Below are positions 17,983 to 26,709 of a DNA stretch of 64,000 nucleotides, in pieces; position 1 is the stretch's first letter, and the number at the start of each line of letters is the position of its first letter. Source of the stretch: Streptomyces spinoverrucosus (GTDB taxonomy: Bacteria; Actinomycetota; Actinomycetes; Streptomycetales; Streptomycetaceae). A program made the position numbers and the translations under genes. The stretch lies in the NCBI RefSeq assembly GCF_015712165.1, contig NZ_JADPZX010000001.1:6584001-6648000 (forward strand). Reading direction: 5' to 3'. The notes below the pieces were generated by a model. That model was not told the DNA's origin and did no database searches. It saw only the letters and a list, made by a program, of their open reading frames with translations.

Positions 17983-19245
17983 ATGAGCCACTCTTCGCGC
18001 ACCAGCAGAGTCGCCGGTTGCACGCTGGTGGTGATCGCCCTCGGCGCGGGCGTCACCGCCTGCGGCAGCGACGGCAACCCGCTGTCCGCCACGCCGTACG
18101 ACGCGGCGGAGCAGATCTCCTTCAACGGCCCCACCAAGGCCGGGAAGAAGGCCGACCCGGACAAGCCCCTGGAGATCACCGCCGAGGGCTCCGAGGGCCG
18201 GATCACGGACGTCACGGCCATGGACGCCGTGGGACGCCATGTCTCGGGCGAACTCTCCGCCGACGGCAGCCGCTGGCACAGCACCTCACCGCTGGCCGCC
18301 AATGCCCACTACACGGTCCGGGTGAGCACCGAGGACGACGACGGGGCGCCCGGCCGCCGGGTCGTCACCTTCGACACCGGCAAGCCCCGCACCAAGAAGC
18401 GGCTGAACGTCACCTTCGGCCCCGAGGCGGGCAAGTACGGCGTGGGCCAGCCCATCACCGCCGACCTGAGCCAGCCCGTCAAGGACAAGGCGCAGCGCGC
18501 GATCGTCGAACGCGGTCTGAAGGTGGTCTCCAGCCCCGTCGTGGACGGCGCCTGGCACTGGGTCGACGACAAGAAGCTCCACTACCGGCCCAAGGAGTAC
18601 TGGCCCGTCAACGCCGGCATCCAGGTGAGCAGCAATCTCGACGGCATCAAGATCAGCGACCGCCTCTGGGGCGGCACCGCGAAGCCCCTGAAGATCACCA
18701 CGGGCGACCGGATCGTCGCCGTCGCGGACGGCGCCAGCCACCAGATGACGGTCTACAAGAACGACAAGGTGATCAACACCATCCCGATCACCATGGGCAA
18801 GCCCGGCTTCGAGACCCGCAACGGGGTCAAGGTGGTCATCGGCAAGGAGTACTTCGTACGCATGCGCGGCACCACCGTCGGCATCGCCGAGGGCACCTCG
18901 GAGTCGTACGACCTGCCCGTCTACTACGCCACCCGGGTCACCTGGAGCGGCGAATACGTACACGCCGCCCCCTGGTCCGTCGGCGACCAGGGCTCCGCCA
19001 ACGTCAGCCACGGCTGCACCGGCATGAGCACCACCAACGCCGCCTGGTTCTACGAGAACGTCCGCCCCGGCGACATCGTCAAGGTGGTCAACTCCTACGG
19101 CCACACCATGGAACCGTTCGGCAACGGCTTCGGCGACTGGAACGTCGACTGGGCGAAATGGCGCAAGGGCAGCGCCCTGCTCAAGGGCAACCCCGAGGGC
19201 CCGAAGGAGTCGGACAAGCTACGACTTCAGCCGCAGAGCGTCTGA
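17983..19245 (+). CDS. L,D-transpeptidase lipoprotein (YkuD domain)
   Basis: The 420-residue protein has a lipoprotein signal with cleavage before the Cys of GAGVTACGS, two Ig-like domains (about 45-250) and a C-terminal YkuD catalytic domain with H343 and C345 in VSHGCTGMSTTNA. It should form 3-3 cross-links in peptidoglycan on the outer face of the membrane. A TAGCGT -10 element ends only a few bases before the ATG, suggesting a very short or no leader. The stop codon lies inside a 20-bp tandem duplication. It splits the cta genes from ctaE. Confidence 0.93.
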   Translation: MSHSSRTSRVAGCTLVVIALGAGVTACGSDGNPLSATPYDAAEQISFNGPTKAGKKADPDKPLEITAEGSEGRITDVTAMDAVGRHVSGELSADGSRWHSTSPLAANAHYTVRVSTEDDDGAPGRRVVTFDTGKPRTKKRLNVTFGPEAGKYGVGQPITADLSQPVKDKAQRAIVERGLKVVSSPVVDGAWHWVDDKKLHYRPKEYWPVNAGIQVSSNLDGIKISDRLWGGTAKPLKITTGDRIVAVADGASHQMTVYKNDKVINTIPITMGKPGFETRNGVKVVIGKEYFVRMRGTTVGIAEGTSESYDLPVYYATRVTWSGEYVHAAPWSVGDQGSANVSHGCTGMSTTNAAWFYENVRPGDIVKVVNSYGHTMEPFGNGFGDWNVDWAKWRKGSALLKGNPEGPKESDKLRLQPQSV

Positions 19246-19273
19246 ACAACGCCCAGAGCGTCTGAACAACGCC
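19234..19273 (+). repeat. Perfect 20-bp tandem duplication across a stop codon
   Basis: CAGAGCGTCTGAACAACGCC occurs at 19234-19253 and immediately again at 19254-19273. The first copy contains the TGA of the transpeptidase gene, so the second copy is a non-coding echo of the gene end. Confidence 0.95.
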
Positions 19274-19346
19274 CTGAGGGGCGCGGGGCGTATCGATGTG
19301 CGGCTCCGCCGCGTGGGCGCGACAAGCCACAGGCAGCCCGCAGTCG
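19274..19346. repeat. Streptomyces-type intergenic repeat, copy C
   Basis: CTGAGGGGCGCGGGGCG, then GGCGCGACAAGCCACAGG and AGCCCGCAG, is the reverse orientation of the repeat seen near 12984 and 53584. It lies between convergent genes (transpeptidase and receiver-like protein) and may end transcription on both sides. Confidence 0.55.
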
Positions 19347-19371
19347 CCCCACAACCGGACCAACCGCCCCC

Positions 19372-19773
19372 TCAGGCGCTCGCAAGCCTCTTCTGCCGCA
19401 ACAGAGAAGCCAACGCGGACGCGAACTCCACCGGCTCCACAGGCAACGTCACCGCCGCATCGGCCCGGCTCCACGTGGCCAACCACGCATCCTGGGGCCG
19501 AGCGATGAGCAACAGCACCGGCGGACACTGGAACACCTCGTCCTTGATCTGCCGGCACACCCCCATGCCCCCCATCGGCACGGCCTCACCGTCCAGCACG
19601 CAGACGTCGATCCCGCCCTTGTCCAACTCCTTGACGACGGCACCCGGAGTCGCACACTCCACGAACTCCACGACAGGGACGTCCGGAGCCGGCCGACGGC
19701 CGGTCGCCAGCCGTACCTGCTGGCGGGTGTTGGAGTCGTCGCTGTAGACCAGCACGGTGGCGGTCGGCTGCAT
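19372..19773 (-). CDS. Degenerate receiver-domain protein without output domain
   Basis: The 133-residue protein has the receiver-like strand order: ATVLVYSDDSNTRQQV, a VCVLDGEAVPMGGMGVCRQI element corresponding to the phosphorylation loop, and VLLLIARPQDAW. The conserved lysine of a true receiver appears replaced in TLPVEPVEF. There is no DNA-binding domain. It may be a regulator acting by protein contact, or a non-phosphorylated pseudo-receiver. It is divergent from ctaE. Confidence 0.8.
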   Translation of the reverse strand: MQPTATVLVYSDDSNTRQQVRLATGRRPAPDVPVVEFVECATPGAVVKELDKGGIDVCVLDGEAVPMGGMGVCRQIKDEVFQCPPVLLLIARPQDAWLATWSRADAAVTLPVEPVEFASALASLLRQKRLASA

Positions 19774-19917
19774 GGTTCCTCCGTGACTTCGGCGTCGTAC
19801 GGCAAGGCCCGTGACGCGGATGCTACTCCCTTGAACACCACGTCAACACCAGTAAGAAACAGGGAGACACTCCGAACGGCACCCCCCGGAGTGAGGGCGG
19901 GATAAGCGACCGACATA

Positions 19918-20538
19918 ATGTCGGTCGTGGCGACAGCAACGACAGTAGATACCGGGCACGCGCACCCGTCGGTCAACCGGCCGAACCTCACCAGCGTCGG
20001 AACCATCATCTGGCTGAGTTCCGAGCTGATGTTCTTCGCGGCCCTCTTCGCGATGTACTTCACCCTGCGATCGGTGACCGGCCCCGAGTTCTGGCATGAG
20101 AAGGCTTCGGCCTTGAACTTCCCGTTCTCGGCGACCAACACCACGATCCTGGTGCTCTCCTCCCTCACCTGCCAGCTCGGCGTCTTCGCCGCCGAGCGCG
20201 GTGACGTAAAGAAGCTCCGGATGTGGTTCATCGTCACCTTCGTGATGGGTGCGATCTTCATCGGCGGTCAGGTCTACGAGTACACCGAGCTGGTGAAGAA
20301 GGACGGGCTCTCGCTCTCCTCCGACCCGTACGGCTCGGTCTTCTACCTGACCACCGGCTTCCACGGCCTGCACGTGACGGGCGGACTCATCGCCTTCCTG
20401 CTGGTCCTCGGCCGGACCTACGCGGCCCGGAGGTTCACCCACGAGCAGGCGACCGCCGCCATCGTCGTGTCCTACTACTGGCACTTCGTCGACGTCGTCT
20501 GGATCGGCCTCTTCGCCACGATCTACATGATCAAGTAG
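19918..20538 (+). CDS. ctaE: Cytochrome c oxidase (aa3) subunit III
   Basis: The 206-residue, five-helix subunit III contains [36 protein letters not shown] and a final [15 protein letters not shown] helix, typical of bacterial five-helix forms. It is part of the aa3 oxidase although separated from ctaCDF by two genes, and is followed closely by the qcr genes, as usual in actinobacteria. ATG at 19918 is used; GTG at 19927 is possible. Confidence 0.96.
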   Translation: MSVVATATTVDTGHAHPSVNRPNLTSVGTIIWLSSELMFFAALFAMYFTLRSVTGPEFWHEKASALNFPFSATNTTILVLSSLTCQLGVFAAERGDVKKLRMWFIVTFVMGAIFIGGQVYEYTELVKKDGLSLSSDPYGSVFYLTTGFHGLHVTGGLIAFLLVLGRTYAARRFTHEQATAAIVVSYYWHFVDVVWIGLFATIYMIK

Positions 20539-20603
20539 CCCGGGACCCGTTCCCGCGCATCCCAGAAGACTCGACGCAGAAGATCCTGACACCGGGGTAA
20601 TCC

Positions 20604-21416
20604 GTGAAAAAGCTTTCCGCACGACGACGCCATCCGCTGGCGGCGGTCGTCGTCCTACTCCTCGCGCTGGCGGCCACGGGGGTGCTGTACACCGCGCTCG
20701 CGCCTACGGGTAAGGCGCAGGCCGATGACACAGCCCAGTCCCTCGCCATCGACGAGGGCAAGAAGCTCTACGCCGTCGGCTGCGCCAGCTGCCACGGCAC
20801 CGGCGGTCAGGGCACCTCCGACGGTCCGAGCCTGGTCGGCGTGGGCGCGGCGGCCGTCGACTTCCAGGTCGGCACCGGCCGTATGCCGGCCGCGACCTCC
20901 CAGGGCGCCCAGGTGCCGCGGAAGAAGGTCATCTACACCCAGGCCCAGATCGACCAGCTCGCGGCGTACATCGCCTCGCTCGGCGCCGGCCCGAACATCC
21001 CGACCAAGGAGCAGTACGGCACGGAGGGCGCGGACATCGCCGAGGGCGGCCAGCTGTTCCGCACCAACTGCGCGCAGTGCCACAACTTCACCGGCAAGGG
21101 CGGTGCGCTCACCAACGGCAAGTACGCGCCGACCCTGGAAGGCGTCGACCCCAAGCACATCTACGAGGCCATGCAGACCGGCCCGCAGAACATGCCCTCC
21201 TTCCCCGACACGACGCTGTCCGAGCAGAACAAGAAGGACATCATCGCGTACCTGGAGGCGGTCAACAGCTCCAAGACGGAGAACCCCGGCGGTCTGGAGC
21301 TGGGCGGCCTCGGGCCGGTCAGTGAGGGCCTCTTCGGCTGGATCTTCGGTCTCGGCGGGCTGATCGCCGTCGCCGTGTGGGTCGCCGCCCGGACCGCAAA
21401 GGCCAAGAAGTCATGA
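20604..21416 (+). CDS. qcrC: Diheme cytochrome c subunit of the bcc complex
   Basis: The 270-residue protein has an N-terminal membrane anchor (about 11-30), two cytochrome c domains with CASCH (C60, C63, H64) and CAQCH (C156, C159, H160), methionine ligand candidates in GRMPA and NMPSF, and a C-terminal helix (about 243-262). It carries electrons from the Rieske protein directly to CtaC. The GTG at 20604 follows the ctaE gene by 65 bases; the stop overlaps qcrA by 4 bases. Confidence 0.97.
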   Translation: MKKLSARRRHPLAAVVVLLLALAATGVLYTALAPTGKAQADDTAQSLAIDEGKKLYAVGCASCHGTGGQGTSDGPSLVGVGAAAVDFQVGTGRMPAATSQGAQVPRKKVIYTQAQIDQLAAYIASLGAGPNIPTKEQYGTEGADIAEGGQLFRTNCAQCHNFTGKGGALTNGKYAPTLEGVDPKHIYEAMQTGPQNMPSFPDTTLSEQNKKDIIAYLEAVNSSKTENPGGLELGGLGPVSEGLFGWIFGLGGLIAVAVWVAARTAKAKKS

Positions 21417-22471
21417 GTAGCCAAGACATTCCAGAAGAGAACGTGCCCGCCGAGCGGGACAGCGTGCACGGCGCGGTGGACGTCGCCGACGAGAAGCACC
21501 CGTTCGCAGACCCGGGCCTGCCGCCGCACGAGCACCGGATCCAGGACATCGACGAGCGGGCCGCCAGGCGGTCCGAGCGCACGGTGGCCCTGCTGTTCAC
21601 GCTGTCGATGCTGGCCACGATCGGCTTCATCGCCGCGTTCGTGGCGATCCCGGTCGACAAGTCGATCTTCGTCTGGCCGCTCGGCCACATCAGCGCGCTG
21701 AACCTCGCGCTCGGCCTGACCCTCGGCCTCGCGCTGTTCTGCATCGGCGCCGGTGCGGTCCACTGGGCCCGCACCCTGATGTCCGACGTCGAGATCGCCG
21801 ACGAGCGCCACCCGATCGAGGCCTCGCCCGAGGTCCGCGCGAAGGTCCACGCGGACTTCAAGCAGGGTGCCAAGGAGTCCGCGATCGGCCGTCGCAAGCT
21901 GATCCGCAACACCATGTTCGGCGCGCTAACGCTGGTGCCGCTTTCCGGCGTCGTCCTGCTGCGCGACCTGGGTCCGCTGCCCGAGGACACGCTCCGCCAC
22001 ACCCTGTGGAAGAAGGGCAAGCTCCTCGTCAACATGAACACGAACGAGCCGCTGCGTCCCTCGGACGTCGCCGTCGGCTCGCTCACGTTCGCCAAGCCCG
22101 AAGGCCTGGAGGAGCACGACCACGACTTCAACAACGAGATCGCCAAGGCGGCCCTGATGATCGTGCGGCTGCAGCCGGGCGACATCAAGGACAAGCGCGA
22201 GCTCGAGTGGTCGCACGAGGGCATCGTGGCGTACTCGAAGATCTGCACCCACGTCGGCTGCCCGATCTCGCTGTACGAGCAGCAGACGCACCACGTGCTG
22301 TGCCCCTGCCACCAGTCCACCTTCGACCTCTCCGACGGTGCCCGGGTCATCTTCGGCCCCGCCGGTCACGCCCTGCCGCAGCTGCGCATCGGCGTGAACG
22401 ACGAGGGTTACCTCGAGGCGCTCGGCGACTTCGAAGAGCCCGTCGGTCCTGCATTCTGGGAGCGCGGATGA
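21413..22471 (+). CDS. qcrA: Rieske iron-sulfur subunit of the bcc complex
   Basis: The 352-residue protein has three N-terminal membrane helices (about 57-80, 94-118 and 166-184), the actinobacterial form. The Rieske domain carries cluster ligands C278 and H280 (CTHVGC, with disulfide C283) and C297 and H300 (CPCH, with C299). It oxidises menaquinol and passes electrons to QcrC. It overlaps both qcrC (ATGA) and qcrB, showing translational coupling. Confidence 0.97.
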   Translation: MSSQDIPEENVPAERDSVHGAVDVADEKHPFADPGLPPHEHRIQDIDERAARRSERTVALLFTLSMLATIGFIAAFVAIPVDKSIFVWPLGHISALNLALGLTLGLALFCIGAGAVHWARTLMSDVEIADERHPIEASPEVRAKVHADFKQGAKESAIGRRKLIRNTMFGALTLVPLSGVVLLRDLGPLPEDTLRHTLWKKGKLLVNMNTNEPLRPSDVAVGSLTFAKPEGLEEHDHDFNNEIAKAALMIVRLQPGDIKDKRELEWSHEGIVAYSKICTHVGCPISLYEQQTHHVLCPCHQSTFDLSDGARVIFGPAGHALPQLRIGVNDEGYLEALGDFEEPVGPAFWERG

Positions 22472-24105
22472 GCACTACGACCACCTCCGAGTCCCGCTCT
22501 CGCGGGAAGGCACCGGCCGGCGAGCGCGTCGCCGACTGGGCCGACGGCCGGCTCGGGATCTACTCCCTGGCCAAGGCCAACATGCGCAAGATCTTCCCGG
22601 ACCACTGGTCCTTCATGCTGGGTGAGATCTGCCTGTACAGCTTCATCATCATCATCCTCACGGGTGTGTACCTGACGCTGTTCTTCCACCCGTCGATGAA
22701 CGAGGTGGAGTACCACGGCAGCTACGTCCCCATGCAGGGCGTGCTGATGAGTGAGGCGTACGCCTCCACGCTGGACATCAGCTTCGACGTGCGCGGCGGT
22801 CTGCTGATCCGGCAGATCCACCACTGGGCGGCGATCATCTTCCTCGCCGGCATGTTCGTGCACATGATGCGCGTCTTCTTCACCGGCGCGTTCCGCAAGC
22901 CGCGTGAGATCAACTGGCTGTTCGGCTTCCTGCTGTTCGTCCTCGGCATGTTCACCGGTTTCACCGGTTACTCGCTCCCGGACGACCTGCTCTCCGGCAC
23001 CGGTGTCCGCTTCACCCAGGGCGCGATCCTGTCCGTGCCGATCGTCGGCACGTACATCTCGTTCTTCCTGTTCGGCGGAGAGTTCCCGGGCACCGACTTC
23101 GTGGCCCGCTTCTACTCGATCCACATCCTGCTGCTGCCGGGCATCATGCTCGGTTTGGTGGTCGGCCACCTGATCCTGGTCTTCTACCACAAGCACACGC
23201 AGTTCGCGGGCCCCGGAAAGTCCAACAAGAACGTCGTCGGCATGCCGCTGCTGCCGGTCTACATGGCCAAGGCCGGAGGCTTCTTCTTCCTGGTCTTCGG
23301 TGCCATCGCGGCCCTGGCCGGCATCGCGAGCGTCAACCCGATCTGGGTGCTCGGCCCGTACCGTCCGGACCTGGTGTCCACGGGCGCTCAGCCCGACTGG
23401 TACATGGGCTTCGCCGAAGGCCTCGTCCGGGCCATGCCCGGCTGGGAGATCGACTTCTGGGGTCACACGCTGGTCCTGGGCGTGTTCATCCCGCTGGTGC
23501 TGTTCGGTGTGTTCCTCGCGGTGATCGCGCTGTACCCGTTCATCGAGTCGTGGATCACCGGGGACAAGCGCGAGCACCACATCCTGGACCGGCCGCGCAA
23601 CGCCCCGACCCGCACCGCCTTCGGTGTCGCCTGGGTCACCGGCTACATGATCATGCTGATCGGTGGTGGCAACGACATCATCGCCACCCACTTCCATCTG
23701 TCGATCAACGCGGTCACGTGGTTCGTCCGGATCGGCTTCTTCGCCGGACCGGTCCTCGCCTTCATCGTCACCAAGCGGATCTGCCTCGGCCTGCAGCGCC
23801 GGGACAGGGACAAGGTGCTGCACGGCCGGGAGACCGGCACCATCAAGCGCCTGCCGCACGGTGAGTTCATCGAGGTCCACGAGCCGCTCAGCCAGGAGGC
23901 CCTGCACACGCTCACGGCACACGAGCAGTACAAGCCGGCCGAGATCGGCCCGACGGTCGACGAGAACGGTGTCGAGCGCAAGGTGAAGGGCTCCGAGAAG
24001 CTGCGCGCCAAGCTCAGCGACGCCTACTTCGGTGAGGACGCCCAGATCCCCAAGCCCACCGTCGAGGAGTACAAGGAGATCACGAGCGGCCACGGCCACC
24101 ACTGA
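22468..24105 (+). CDS. qcrB: Cytochrome b subunit of the bcc complex
   Basis: The 545-residue protein has the b-heme histidines in RQIHHWAAIIF and in the paired IHILLLPG and HLILVFYHKH segments, and the quinol-site region GFTGYSLPDDLL. A long polar C-terminal extension (about residues 440-545) is typical of actinobacteria. It couples menaquinol oxidation to proton release. The ATG overlaps the qcrA stop. A strong terminator follows. Confidence 0.97.
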   Translation: MSTTTTSESRSRGKAPAGERVADWADGRLGIYSLAKANMRKIFPDHWSFMLGEICLYSFIIIILTGVYLTLFFHPSMNEVEYHGSYVPMQGVLMSEAYASTLDISFDVRGGLLIRQIHHWAAIIFLAGMFVHMMRVFFTGAFRKPREINWLFGFLLFVLGMFTGFTGYSLPDDLLSGTGVRFTQGAILSVPIVGTYISFFLFGGEFPGTDFVARFYSIHILLLPGIMLGLVVGHLILVFYHKHTQFAGPGKSNKNVVGMPLLPVYMAKAGGFFFLVFGAIAALAGIASVNPIWVLGPYRPDLVSTGAQPDWYMGFAEGLVRAMPGWEIDFWGHTLVLGVFIPLVLFGVFLAVIALYPFIESWITGDKREHHILDRPRNAPTRTAFGVAWVTGYMIMLIGGGNDIIATHFHLSINAVTWFVRIGFFAGPVLAFIVTKRICLGLQRRDRDKVLHGRETGTIKRLPHGEFIEVHEPLSQEALHTLTAHEQYKPAEIGPTVDENGVERKVKGSEKLRAKLSDAYFGEDAQIPKPTVEEYKEITSGHGHH

Positions 24106-24124
24106 TCGCTGCACTCGCCACGCC

Positions 24125-24169
24125 ACGGCGAAGGGCCCCGTCCGAAGCTCGGACGGGGCCCTTCGCCGT
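24125..24169 (+). terminator. Terminator of the qcrCAB operon
   Basis: ACGGCGAAGGGCCCCGTCCG (24125-24144) pairs perfectly with its complement at 24150-24169 around a 5-base loop, a 20-bp stem, the strongest hairpin in the region. Confidence 0.9.
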
Positions 24170-24242
24170 CCCCCGGGCTGGATAGGGTGGACCTTGTTCG
24201 AGACACGTGTCCCGTACGACGGGACCGACCCAGGAGCGGCTT

Positions 24243-25307
24243 ATGAGCGCTGTGACCCCCGCTGGAGGCGACACCGCGGCGGGCCGCTCCTGGCCCGCCC
24301 TGCTGAACGGCCTGCTGGACGGCCGTGACCTGGGCGCGGACGACACCGCCTGGGCGATGGACGTGATCATGCGGGGCGAGGCGACGGACGCGCAGATCGC
24401 CGGGTTCGCGGTGGCACTGCGGGCCAAGGGCGAGACCGTCGAGGAGATCACCGGACTCGTCCGGACGATGTACGAGCACGCGAACGTGATCGAGGTGCCG
24501 GGCGAGACGGTCGACATCGTCGGGACCGGCGGCGACGGCGCGAAGACGGTGAACATCTCCACCATGTCGGCGATCGTCATCGCCGGTACGGGCGCGAAGG
24601 TCGTCAAGCACGGCAACCGCGCCGCGTCCTCCGCCTCCGGCGCGTCCGACGTACTGGAGAAGCTGGGCGTCAATCTGGAGCTGACGCCGCGGCGGGTCGC
24701 CGAGGTGGCCGAGGAGGCCGGGATCACCTTCTGCTTCGCGGTGAAGTTCCACCCGGCGCTGCGTCATGTGGCGGCGGCGCGCGGCCAGCTGGGCATCAGG
24801 ACGACGTTCAACTTCCTGGGCCCGCTGACGAACCCCGCCAAGGTCAGGGCGCAGGCGGTCGGCGTCGCGGACCTCCGGATGGCGCCGATCGTCGCCGGAG
24901 TCTTCGCCGAGCGCGGCAACTCCTCGCTGGTGTTCCGCGGTGACGACGGCCTCGACGAGCTGACGACCACGTCGACGTCCCGGGTGTGGGTCGTCCGGGA
25001 CGGCAAGGTGACCGAGGAGACCTTCGACCCGCGCGAGGTCGGCATCGACCTGGTGCCGGTGGAGGCGCTGCGGGGCGCGGACGCCTCGTACAACGCCGAG
25101 GTCGCCCGGCGCCTGCTGGACGGTGAGCGCGGCCCCGTCCGGGACGCGGTCCTGCTGAACGCGGCGGCGGCGCTGGTGGCGCTGCGGCCGGGTGACGGGC
25201 CGCTGGCCGAGCGGATCCGCGCCGGCATGGAGAGCGCGGCCGAGTCGATCGACTCCGGCGCCGCCAAGCGCGTCCTGGACCGCTGGGTGGCCGTCAGCAA
25301 CGCCTAG
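24243..25307 (+). CDS. trpD: Anthranilate phosphoribosyltransferase
   Basis: TrpD transfers the phosphoribosyl group of PRPP to anthranilate in tryptophan synthesis. The 354-residue protein shows the PRPP site [27 protein letters not shown] and the R of [23 protein letters not shown] at 24243 follows CAGGAG; a TAGGGT -10-like element lies at 24183-24188. The TAG stop (25305-25307) is part of the CTAG target of an IS701-family element, so the gene remains complete. It is distant from the trpE(G) gene in this window. Confidence 0.96.
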   Translation: MSAVTPAGGDTAAGRSWPALLNGLLDGRDLGADDTAWAMDVIMRGEATDAQIAGFAVALRAKGETVEEITGLVRTMYEHANVIEVPGETVDIVGTGGDGAKTVNISTMSAIVIAGTGAKVVKHGNRAASSASGASDVLEKLGVNLELTPRRVAEVAEEAGITFCFAVKFHPALRHVAAARGQLGIRTTFNFLGPLTNPAKVRAQAVGVADLRMAPIVAGVFAERGNSSLVFRGDDGLDELTTTSTSRVWVVRDGKVTEETFDPREVGIDLVPVEALRGADASYNAEVARRLLDGERGPVRDAVLLNAAAALVALRPGDGPLAERIRAGMESAAESIDSGAAKRVLDRWVAVSNA

Positions 25308-26709
25308 TAGTGCTTCGTTAGGTTCTGGCTCTGCTTCGGGGTGTGGTGAGGGGGCGGCCGCAGGTGGTGCAGGTGCCGGTCCAGCACCTCAGCAGGTCCT
25401 GAAGGGCACCAAGGACCTGGTAGAGGGTCAGGCCGGCGCTTGGGCTTTTGGGTCGAGCCGCCTGAGGGTGAGGAAGGCCTGGGCGGCGGTGACGAGGGTG
25501 ACGTGGTGGTGCCAGCCGCGCCAGGTGCGGCCTTCGAAGTGGTCCAGGCCCAGGCCGTGTTTGAGTTCGCGGTAGTCGTGCTCGATCCGCCAGCGCATCT
25601 TGGCCCACCGCACCAGGTCGGCGATCGGAGTGGTGGCGGGCAGGTTGGTCATCCAGTAGCCGGTCGGCTCGTCGGCTTCTTCGGGCCGTTCGACCAGCAG
25701 GGTCCGCAGCGGCAGCACACCGTCCCACCGGCTGCGTCCCCCGGCCTGTTCCTGGGCGGTGCGGCAGGCCTCCTTGCCCGAGGGCCGCACCGGAAGCACC
25801 GCGAAGTGCGAGGTCATCGCCCCCTTGCTGCCCTGCCTCCAGGTGACCTCCTCGAACACGGCGGTTTCATCAACGAGGCCGGGCAACGGGCAGGGCTTCT
25901 CGCGGTAGCGGGGCAGGGTCGGTGGTCCCAGCCCGCCATAAGCCGGCTGATACGGCTCGGCGTCGGCAGGCCGCGCGATCTCCTTCGGGTCGACGGCCAT
26001 GACGTAGGTCCAGGCGCGTTCCTCCAGTGCGAGCCGGAAGGAGACGCTGCGGCCATAGCCGGCATCGGCCACGATCACCGGCACCGCCAATCCCTGCCCG
26101 GCCAGCCGGTCCAACAGGCCCAGAGCCAGGTGCGTCTTGGAGACATGCCCGACCTCCACGGGTATCCCAGCGCGCTGCCGCCGACCATCGTCGTGCGCCC
26201 ACTCCTGGGGCAGGAACAGCTCCCACTCCAACGGGCACGATGCTGTGTCGGTGGCCGCGTGGACGCTGACCGCGACCTGGCAGTTCGCCCGCTTGCCCAG
26301 CGCTCCGCAGTACTGCCGGGCCACCCCGACCGACGCCGTGCCGCACTTGGGAAACGACACATCGTCGACCACCCACACCTCAGGGCGGATCGCCTCGCAC
26401 AACCGCTGGGCGATCCGCCGCCGCACCGGCAGCGGGTCCCACGGCGACTGGTTCACGAACTGCTGCAGGGCCTGCATGTTGCCGTCCGGCAGCCGCTCGG
26501 CCATCGGCTGGATCGACTTCCGCCGGCCGTCCAGCATCAGACCCCGCAGATAACAATCGCCCCACCGCCGCTGATCCCGCCGCGGCAACGACCCCAAGAC
26601 ATCGGCAACGAACTCTGCTAACTCACCGCGGAGCCGTTCCACTTCCCCCAGCTTCACACCACGAAGATGCCCACCACCAGGCGAGATCACTCGACGTAAC
26701 GAAGCACTA
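25308..26709 (-). mobile_element. IS701-family insertion sequence, copy 1 (1402 bp)
   Basis: The element is bounded by a 13-bp perfect inverted repeat TAGTGCTTCGTTA (25308-25320) and TAACGAAGCACTA (26697-26709). It is flanked by a 4-bp direct repeat CTAG (25304-25307 and 26710-26713), matching the YTAR-type targets known for the IS701 family. One transposase gene fills it. The target CTAG supplied the stop codons of trpD and of the convergent kinase gene. The copy at 30842 is of the same length, with no difference seen. Confidence 0.95.
25428..26690 (-). CDS. IS701-family transposase, copy 1
   Basis: The 420-residue DDE transposase has acidic residues in VWVVDDVSFPKCG and VIVADAGYGRS, and the family segment WRIEHDYRELKHGLGLDHFEGR. 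It ends LTLRRLDPKAQAPA. In the -1 frame the coding character continues to 25318 (GLTLYQVLGALQDLL, then CWTGTCTTCGRPL), resembling the usual family C-terminus. A C CCA AAA slippery heptamer lies at 25452-25446, just before the stop, so a frameshifted product 25318-26690 is possible. GTG at 26690 or a GTG 11 codons later may start it. Confidence 0.93.
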   Translation of the reverse strand: MISPGGGHLRGVKLGEVERLRGELAEFVADVLGSLPRRDQRRWGDCYLRGLMLDGRRKSIQPMAERLPDGNMQALQQFVNQSPWDPLPVRRRIAQRLCEAIRPEVWVVDDVSFPKCGTASVGVARQYCGALGKRANCQVAVSVHAATDTASCPLEWELFLPQEWAHDDGRRQRAGIPVEVGHVSKTHLALGLLDRLAGQGLAVPVIVADAGYGRSVSFRLALEERAWTYVMAVDPKEIARPADAEPYQPAYGGLGPPTLPRYREKPCPLPGLVDETAVFEEVTWRQGSKGAMTSHFAVLPVRPSGKEACRTAQEQAGGRSRWDGVLPLRTLLVERPEEADEPTGYWMTNLPATTPIADLVRWAKMRWRIEHDYRELKHGLGLDHFEGRTWRGWHHHVTLVTAAQAFLTLRRLDPKAQAPA

